A stretch of 64,000 nucleotides of DNA from JAWLHU01 sp049324875 (lineage in GTDB: Bacteria; Bacillota; Sulfobacillia; Symbiobacteriales; Symbiobacteriaceae): contig JBMONC010000072.1 in the NCBI GenBank assembly GCA_049324875.1, forward strand, positions 1 through 64,000, written 5' to 3'. The notes below the pieces were generated by a model. The model made no database searches. It worked only from the letters and a program-made list of their open reading frames with translations, and was not told the DNA's origin. The position numbers and the translations under genes were made by a program. Every line of letters starts with the position of its first letter. Positions within the stretch are counted from its first letter, which is position 1. Of this stretch, positions 58,925 to 64,000 are shown piece after piece.

Positions 58925-60259
58925 ATGCAGACTCGTCCCGAGTTGGAGGCGCTGGCTGATCTTCGGCCGCCGGAGCAGCTTCACCCCGAGGTCGACCTGC
59001 TGATCCTGGGGGCGGGGGAGCTGGTCACCATGGCGGGCGGGCCCCGGCGCGGCGACCGCCTGAAGGAGGTCGGCGTGATCAAGGGGGGCGCCCTGGCGGC
59101 GCTCGAGGGGATCATCGTCGATGTGGGGCGGACCGAAGAGGTGCTGGCCCGGGTAAAGACCGGCCCCTCGACCCGGATCATCGACGCCCGCGGGCGGGCG
59201 GTGATCCCCGGCTTCGTCGACCCGCACACCCATCTCTGCTTCGCCGGCGACCGGGCGGAGGAGTTTGCCATGCGCCTGGCCGGGGCCACCTACCAGGAGA
59301 TCGCCGCCCGCGGCGGCGGCATCCTCTCCACCGTGCGGGCGACCCGGGAGGCCAGCGAGGCCAGCCTGGTGGACCTGGGCCTCCGCCGCCTGGACCGGCT
59401 GGCGCTGACGGGCACCACCACGGTGGAGATCAAGTCGGGCTACGGCCTGACCACGGTGGATGAGCTGAAGCAGCTCCGGGCGATCCGGGAGATGGGGCGC
59501 CGCCACCCGCTGGACGTGGTGCCTACCTTCATGGGCGCCCACGAGGTGCCCCCCGAGTACCGGGAGCGGCGGGGGTCGTACATCAGCCTGCTGGTCAACG
59601 AGATGCTGCCGGCGGTGGCCGCCGAACCGGGCCTGGCGCAGTATGTGGATGTCTTCACCGAGAAGGGCGTCTTCTCGGTGGAGGAGTCCCGGGTGATCCT
59701 GACCAGGGCGAAGCAGCTGGGCTTCAAGATCAAGGTCCACGCCGATGAGCTTTCCGACCTGGGCGGGGCGGGGCTGGCCGCGGCCATGGGGGCCGCCAGC
59801 GCCGACCACCTGCTCTTCGCCAACGAGTCCAACCTCGCGGCCATGGCCCAGGCGGGCACCGTGGCGGTCTGCCTGCCCGGCACCGCCTTCTTCCTCATGA
59901 ACGTCCCCTATGCCAACGCCCGGCGGATGATCGCCCTGGGCTGCACCGTGGCCCTGGCCAGCGACTTCAACCCCGGCTCCTGCCCGACCTGCTCCATGCC
60001 CTTCATCATCACCCTGGCCTGCATGCAGATGCGGCTGGACCCCAGCGAGGCGCTGGCGGCGGCCACCATCAACGCCGCTGCGGCCATCGGCATGCAGGGC
60101 AAGGTGGGCTCCCTGGAGGTCGGCAAGCAGGCGGACGTGGTGATCCTTGACGCCCCCAGCCACCGGCATATCCCGTACCGGATGGGGGAGGGCGTGGTCT
60201 CCAGCGTGATCAAGAAGGGCCGCCTGCTGGTGGAAGAGGGGCGGCTCCTCAGGAGGTAG
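58925..60259 (+). CDS. hutI: Imidazolonepropionase
   Basis: A 444-aa metal-dependent amidohydrolase converting imidazolone propionate to formiminoglutamate. Metal site: the FVDPHTHLCFAGDR motif (HxH), then KVHADELSDLGG with a His, a conserved His in SADHLLF and the late SDFNPGSCP Asp. ATG at 58925 is placed 8 bases after GGAG; an ATG at 58919 overlapping the ftcD stop (TGATG) is an equally coupled alternative. Normal length for HutI. Confidence 0.97.
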   Translation: MQTRPELEALADLRPPEQLHPEVDLLILGAGELVTMAGGPRRGDRLKEVGVIKGGALAALEGIIVDVGRTEEVLARVKTGPSTRIIDARGRAVIPGFVDPHTHLCFAGDRAEEFAMRLAGATYQEIAARGGGILSTVRATREASEASLVDLGLRRLDRLALTGTTTVEIKSGYGLTTVDELKQLRAIREMGRRHPLDVVPTFMGAHEVPPEYRERRGSYISLLVNEMLPAVAAEPGLAQYVDVFTEKGVFSVEESRVILTRAKQLGFKIKVHADELSDLGGAGLAAAMGAASADHLLFANESNLAAMAQAGTVAVCLPGTAFFLMNVPYANARRMIALGCTVALASDFNPGSCPTCSMPFIITLACMQMRLDPSEALAAATINAAAAIGMQGKVGSLEVGKQADVVILDAPSHRHIPYRMGEGVVSSVIKKGRLLVEEGRLLRR

Positions 60260-60265
60260 CAACCG

Positions 60266-60913
60266 ATGCGCACCGCTGAACAGACGATCGAAGCCTTCTG
60301 TTCCCAACTGGCCGCCGGCACCCCCGCTCCGGGCGGTGGGGCGGCTGCCGCCGTTGCCGGGGCGATGGGCGCCTCGCTGGTGGCGATGGTCGCCGGCCTG
60401 ACGGTGGGGCGGGAGAAGTACGCCGCCGTCCAGGATGAGATGATGCACGCCCAGGAGGTGGGCAACCGGGAAGCAGCCGCCCTGCTCCGCTGCGCCGACG
60501 AGGACCAGGAGGCCTTCGACCAGGTGATGGCCGCCTTCGCCCTGCCCAAGGGCAGCGAGGAGGAGAAGAGGGCCCGCACCCAGGCGGTGCAGGCCGGGTA
60601 TAAGGCGGCCACGAAGGCGCCGCTGGCCACCATGGAGCACTGCCTCACCGTGATGCGGTACGCCCTCGGCGCCGCCGAGAAGGGGAACCCCAACGCCCTC
60701 TCCGATGCCTACGTGGGCTTCCTCACCGCCGCCGCCGGCTTTGAGGGCGCCCTCTGGAACGTGGCGATCAACCTGGGCTCGATCAAGGATGAGGCCTTCC
60801 GGGAGGAGGCGCTGGCCCAGGTCAACCGGCTCCGGGCCGAGAAGAGCGAGATCGAACGGGCCATCCACGCCTTGACTCCCGATCCGGTAGCCCGTTTTCT
60901 GGGGCAGAAGTAG
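60266..60913 (+). CDS. fchA: Methenyltetrahydrofolate cyclohydrolase/formimino-THF cyclodeaminase
   Basis: A 215-aa all-helical FTCD_C-type protein. Signatures: AAGTPAPGGGAAAAVAGAMGASLVAMVAGLT and the late SDAYVGFLTAAAGFEGALWNVAINLGSIKD. It releases ammonia from 5-formimino-THF to give methenyl-THF, continuing the FtcD reaction. Six bases after hutI, so in the hut operon. It links histidine degradation to the folate pool used by fhs downstream. Confidence 0.93.
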   Translation: MRTAEQTIEAFCSQLAAGTPAPGGGAAAAVAGAMGASLVAMVAGLTVGREKYAAVQDEMMHAQEVGNREAAALLRCADEDQEAFDQVMAAFALPKGSEEEKRARTQAVQAGYKAATKAPLATMEHCLTVMRYALGAAEKGNPNALSDAYVGFLTAAAGFEGALWNVAINLGSIKDEAFREEALAQVNRLRAEKSEIERAIHALTPDPVARFLGQK

Positions 60914-61081
60914 CCTTTTGGTTCATGTCACCGACGCCGCACCTGTGCAAAGATACCATTGCGTCGCTCCCAAACGCTTCCCGCGCACCAGGAGAAATCC
61001 CCCGAGCCGTGTACCGGTGGTTGAAGGCGCTGCGAGTCTAGAGTCGAGGGGCTTTCTCCGCAATATAAGGAGGAATCCGAC

Positions 61082-62979
61082 GTGCTTTCCGACATCGAAA
61101 TCGCCCAAGCAGCCAAGATGGCCCCGGTGACCGAGATTGCCAAGCAGATCGGCCTGGAACCCGACGACCTCGAGCTGTACGGCAAGTACAAGGCCAAGAT
61201 CGCCCCGCACGTCTGGAACCGGGTCCGGAACAACCCCGACGGCAAGCTGATCCTGGTCACCGCCATCAGCCCGACCCCGGCCGGCGAGGGGAAGACCACG
61301 GTCACCATCGGCCTCGGCCAGGCGCTCCCCAAGATCGGCAAGAAGTCGATGATCGCCCTGCGCGAGCCCTCCCTCGGCCCTGCCTTCGGCGTGAAGGGTG
61401 GAGCGGCCGGCGGCGGCTACGCCCAGGTCGTTCCCATGGACGACATCAACCTCCACTTCACCGGCGACTTCCACGCCATCACCTCGGCCAACAACCTGCT
61501 GGCAGCGATGATCGACAACCACCTGCAGCAGGGGAACAAGCTGAACCTCGACCCGCGGCAGATCACCTTCAAGCGGGTTCTGGATATGAACGACCGGGCG
61601 CTCCGGAACATGATCGTCGGCCTGGGCGGCAAGAACAACGGCGTGCCGCGCCAGGAAGAGGTGATGATCACCCCCGCTTCCGAGGTGATGGCCACCCTCT
61701 GCCTCGCCAGCGACCTGATGGACCTGAAGCGCCGGTGCGGTGAGATCATCGTCGGCTACACCTACGAGGGCACCCCGGTCCGGGCCAAGCAGCTCAACGC
61801 CCACGGCGCCATGGCGGTCCTGCTGAAGGATGCGATCAAGCCGAACCTGGTCCAGACCCTGGAGCACACCCCGGCCTTCGTCCACGGCGGTCCCTTCGCC
61901 AACATCGCCCATGGCTGCAACACCGTCATGGCCACCAAGCTGGCCCTGAAGCTGGCCGACTACGTGGTGACCGAGGCGGGCTTCGGCGCTGACCTGGGGG
62001 CGGAGAAGTTCATCGACATCAAGTGCCGGCTGGGCGGCCTGAAGCCCTCGGCCGTCGTCCTGGTGGCCACGATCCGCTCGCTGAAGATGCACGGCGGCCT
62101 GAAGAAGGACGAGCTTACCACCGAGAACCTGGAGGCCCTCCGCAAGGGCGCCGTGAACATGCAGCGCCACCTGCGCAACATCACCCAGGTCTACGGGCTG
62201 CCGGCGGTGGTCGCCATCAACCGCTTCCCGGCGGACACCCCGGCGGAGATCGAGCTGGTGCAGCAGCTGGCCGCTGAGGTGGGCGGCACCGCCGTCCTGA
62301 CCGNNNNNNNNNNNNNNNNNNNNNNNNNNNNNNNNNNNNNNNNNNNNNNNNNNNNNNNNNNNNNNNNNNNNNNNNNNNNNNNNNNNNNNNNNNNNNNNNN
62401 NNNAACATCACCCAGGTCTACGGGCTGCCGGCGGTGGTCGCCATCAACCGCTTCCCGGCGGACACCCCGGCGGAGATCGAGCTGGTGCAGCAGCTGGCCG
62501 CTGAGGTGGGCGGCACCGCCGTCCTGACCGAGGTCTTCACCAAGGGCGGCGAGGGCGGCGTCGAGCTGGCCAAGCGGGTGGTGGAGCTCTGCGAGCTGCC
62601 CAACCACTTCAGCTTCGTCTACGAGACCGAGGACCCGCTGAAGGTGAAGATCGAGAAGGTCGCGACCAAGGTCTACGGCGCCGACGGCGTCGACTTCAGC
62701 AAGGAAGCGGAGCGGATGCTGAAAAAGCTGCAGAAGGAGGGCTTCGCCAACGCCCCGGTCTGCATCGCCAAGACCCAGTACTCCTTCTCCGACGACCCGA
62801 AGCTGCTGGGCGCCCCGACCGGCTGGCGGCTGACGGTCCGGGAGGTCCGGCCCAGCGCCGGCGCCGGCTTCGTGGTCGCCATCACCGGCGAGATCATGAC
62901 CATGCCGGGCCTGCCAGAGGTGCCGGCGGCGGAGAAGATCGACATCGACGCGGACGGCCGCATCTACGGGCTGTTCTAG
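61082..62979 (+). CDS. fhs: Formate-tetrahydrofolate ligase (interrupted by an assembly gap)
   Basis: The gene makes 10-formyl-THF from formate, ATP and THF. ITAISPTPAGEGKTTVTIGLGQAL (P-loop), REPSLGPAFGVKGGAAGGGYAQVVPMDDINLHFTGD, NMIVGLGGKNNGVPR and EAGFGADLGAEKFIDIKCR are diagnostic. The frame runs to 62303, breaks at 100 N, then repeats 127 bases before new sequence resumes at 62531. Removing N and one copy gives 1671 bases (556 aa), the standard full length, so the gene is intact in the genome. The GTG start has AAGGAGG 8 bases upstream. It may be used both for one-carbon assimilation and for ATP recovery from histidine carbon. Confidence 0.97.
62177..62303. repeat. 127-bp direct duplicate inside fhs, left copy
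   Basis: Identical to 62404-62530 and ends exactly at the N run; same 127-base overlap as at 19.6 kb, hence an assembly join. Confidence 0.92.
62304..62403. other. 100-base N gap within fhs
   Basis: Artificial scaffold spacer between overlapping contigs. Collapsing 227 bases restores the fhs reading frame. Confidence 0.92.
62404..62530. repeat. 127-bp direct duplicate inside fhs, right copy
   Basis: Identical to 62177-62303; continues into the unique 3' part of fhs. Confidence 0.92.
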
Positions 62980-63590
62980 AGTTTGCCACAGCTGAGAGGA
63001 GGCGCCCCCCGGATCATGGGGGGCGCCTCCTTCATCCGGCGGCCCAGAACCGTCACTACCTCGCCCTCTGGGAGGGCAGGCCTGTGGCTACCGCTTCGGC
63101 GGTCAACGCCGCGGGGGTGGTGGGCCTCTACAGCATTGCCACCCGGGCGGGCTACCGTGGCCGGAGGAGCGCGAAACAGCAGGGAGGGTGCCGCAGCTGG
63201 CACCCTCCCTGACCTTGCAGCGCCCGATCCCATCAGGGTGATCAAGAAGAACAGACCGAGGACGAGCAGGACCAGCCCGTTGAACAGAAGGCCCAGCCCG
63301 GCCGGGAATCGGTTGGTTCGCTTCAGCATCAGGCCGCCGATCCCCAGCAGAGAGCCGAGAAGGCTGCCGAGGAATGTGAAGAGGATCGACAGGACCACGG
63401 TCACCATCGTTCCCTCACTTGCCTGGTCAAGGTCGACCCCGGCAACCGAGAGGACGACCAGGGCGACCAGCCCGGCCACCACCAGGAGAAGCAGGATCAG
63501 GCCGATGATGAGGGAGGCGATCCCCGCCCCTGAAGGCCGCGGCGCCGGATGGGTGGTCAAGCCGGGACGCTGCTGGTAATCCCCGTACAT
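62976..63590 (-). CDS. Hypothetical membrane protein with doubtful C-terminal extension
   Basis: A frame of 204 aa from ATG 63590 (GGGAGG upstream). Residues to about 123 make sense: a Gln/Pro/Gly-rich start (MYGDYQQRPGLTTHPAP) and three to four helices (IASLIIGLILLLLVVAGLVALVVLS, VVLSILFTFLGSLLGSLLGIGGL, LGLLFNGLVLLVLGLFFLITL). After that it reads through a 12-base-pair hairpin (63181-63210) and antisense to the GNAT remnant and fhs terminator, with unnatural Arg/Pro/Gly content. The true end is probably near 63215, and loss of the stop by a small indel or sequencing error is likely. No named family recognised. Confidence 0.55.
   Translation of the reverse strand: MYGDYQQRPGLTTHPAPRPSGAGIASLIIGLILLLLVVAGLVALVVLSVAGVDLDQASEGTMVTVVLSILFTFLGSLLGSLLGIGGLMLKRTNRFPAGLGLLFNGLVLLVLGLFFLITLMGSGAARSGRVPAAAPSLLFRAPPATVARPGGNAVEAHHPRGVDRRSGSHRPALPEGEVVTVLGRRMKEAPPMIRGAPPLSCGKL
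62998..63030 (+). terminator. fhs terminator hairpin
   Basis: GGAGGCGCCCCCC-ggatcat-GGGGGGCGCCTCC is a perfect 13-base-pair stem 19 bases after the fhs stop. The following T run is short (TTC). Confidence 0.75.
63036..63179 (+). pseudogene. GNAT acetyltransferase remnant
   Basis: A frame without start codon reads NRHYLALWEGRPVATASA, then VVGLYSIATRAGYRGRRS, matching the central beta-strands and the R/Q-x-x-G-x acetyl-CoA loop region of GNAT proteins (where RGRRS replaces the usual RGxG). Both ends are missing: fhs terminator sequence abuts the left side and a hairpin the right. I interpret it as a decayed gene fragment. Confidence 0.5.
63181..63210 (-). terminator. Hairpin, probable terminator of the membrane protein gene
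   Basis: AGGGAGGGTGCC-gcagct-GGCACCCTCCCT is a perfect 12-base-pair stem; on the minus strand GCTGTTTCG follows. It lies inside the extended frame described above, which is why that extension is doubted. Confidence 0.6.
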
Positions 63591-63697
63591 GGCGGCATCC
63601 TCCCTTCTGGCTACGCTGCAGTTCGGCACGCCCGTCGAAATTACCTCCTGGATGACTGAAGGATTAAATTTCGGATGCTCATTTCACCCACCGGGTG

Positions 63698-63725
63698 TTG
63701 ACAAAGGTAGACTCCGGTATAAACT
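63698..63725 (+). promoter_or_regulatory. Promoter of the TetR gene
   Basis: TTGACA (63698-63703) with TAAACT (63720-63725) at 16-base spacing, or TATAAA two bases earlier. It overlaps the first operator repeat, consistent with autorepression. Confidence 0.65.
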
Positions 63726-63758
63726 TAGACTACAGTCTAAACTTAGACTCAAGTATAA
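63707..63758. promoter_or_regulatory. Three tandem 16-base operator repeats before the TetR gene
   Basis: TTAGACTACAGTCTAA (63725-63740) is a perfect palindrome. TTAGACTCAAGTATAA (63743-63758) and GTAGACTCCGGTATAA (63707-63722) are degenerate copies, each spaced 18 bases centre to centre. Array length and place between promoter and start codon fit binding of a TetR dimer at three sites. Confidence 0.75.
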
Positions 63759-63777
63759 AGAGCGAGGGGGATCCCTT

Positions 63778-64000
63778 ATGTCGCCGGGTCTGCGCAGAAC
63801 CAAGGGCCTGCGTGTGAAGCGGGCGCTCTTCGAGGCGGCGATTGCGCTCTTCCAGGAGAAGGGGTTTGACGCCACCTCGGTGGATGAGATTGCCGAGCGG
63901 GCCGGCTTCAGCCGCGCCACCTTCTTCAACCACTTCAAGACCAAGGACGGCGTGCTTCGCTTCTACGGCGAGCACCTGCGGGCCCAGGTGGAGGCCGCCA
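63778..64000 (+). CDS. TetR/AcrR-family regulator (3'-truncated by window end)
   Basis: The first 74 codons show the TetR DNA-binding domain: RVKRALFEAAIALFQEKGFDATSVDEIAERAGFSRATFFNHFKTKDGVL, HTH at about residues 38-57. The ligand domain is outside the window. GAGGGGG lies 7 bases before the ATG. The operator array immediately upstream suggests autoregulation. Confidence 0.9.
   Translation, partial: MSPGLRRTKGLRVKRALFEAAIALFQEKGFDATSVDEIAERAGFSRATFFNHFKTKDGVLRFYGEHLRAQVEAA

Noticed and set aside
60914..61081. Tetrahydrofolate riboswitch before fhs
   Set aside because: The 168-base region has a good ribosome-binding site but I could not form the THF aptamer core or its pseudoknot.
61082..62979. 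Frameshifted or duplicated fhs
   Set aside because: The 127-base duplication with 100 N between is an assembly overlap; collapsing it gives a full-length gene.

Overview
The window is a high-GC stretch from what looks like a spore-forming, anaerobic Firmicute of the Symbiobacterium type. This placement is inference. It rests on Clostridia-type genes (bifurcating [FeFe]-hydrogenase, spoIIE, a LysM-GH18 spore enzyme, the tilS-ftsH locus, formate-THF ligase) combined with strongly GC-biased third codon positions and frequent GTG/TTG starts. Two 100-N runs (19661-19760 and 62304-62403) are each flanked by an exact 127-bp duplication. They are best read as assembly joins rather than biology.

Layout. 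(1) 1-13 kb: a beta-lactamase-fold serine hydrolase fragment, then a carbohydrate locus. On the minus strand are nanE and a BadF/NAGK-type kinase. Divergently there is a DeoR regulator followed by a TRAP transporter (dctPQM), a Cgl0159-type aldolase-fold protein, an FGGY kinase, iolB, a degenerate M24 protein, an IolE/IolI-like epimerase and a 2-hydroxyacid dehydrogenase. It resembles a variant inositol or deoxy-uronate pathway in which an FGGY kinase replaces IolC. (2) 13-14.5 kb: one intact and one internally deleted Gfo/Idh/MocA oxidoreductase. (3) 14.6-24.3 kb: hydrogenase biogenesis on the minus strand, as a maturation operon aspA-hydF-hydE-hydG and a structural operon hydC-hydB-hydA. Each is preceded by a Rex-like operator. 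(4) 24.4-34 kb: an EamA exporter, a ferric-iron binding protein and permease behind a Fur-like box, a CheX-like protein, 3-methyladenine glycosylase I, two ABC-2 permeases without an ATPase, and a PAS-GGDEF-EAL protein. (5) 34-39.7 kb: LysM-GH18, mobB-tatA-moeA, a membrane protein, an SDR and a DedA protein. (6) 39.8-46.2 kb: tRNA-Glu, spoIIE with an upstream 0A box, a 65-aa coupled membrane peptide, tilS and ftsH. (7) 46.3-52.6 kb: a Nudix hydrolase with an M24 aminopeptidase, a YmfF/YmfH-type M16 pair, a YdjM-type protein apparently starting at AUC, a GAF-like membrane protein and a small membrane protein. (8) 52.6-63 kb: a putative structured RNA with C-rich loops, then histidine degradation and one-carbon genes (hutH; hutU, a methyltransferase, ftcD, hutI, fchA; fhs). 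(9) The end: an acetyltransferase remnant, a membrane protein and a TetR gene behind three operator-like repeats.

How the parts work together. Histidine is taken through urocanate and formiminoglutamate to glutamate. FtcD and FchA move the formimino carbon to tetrahydrofolate, where Fhs connects it to formate and ATP. HydABC couples NADH and reduced ferredoxin to H2, with redox control probably through Rex. The most novel item is the putative RNA at 52763-53016: at least five hairpins, four with loops of C runs (three carrying CCCACAGG), ending in a terminator and lying upstream of an independent hutH promoter.
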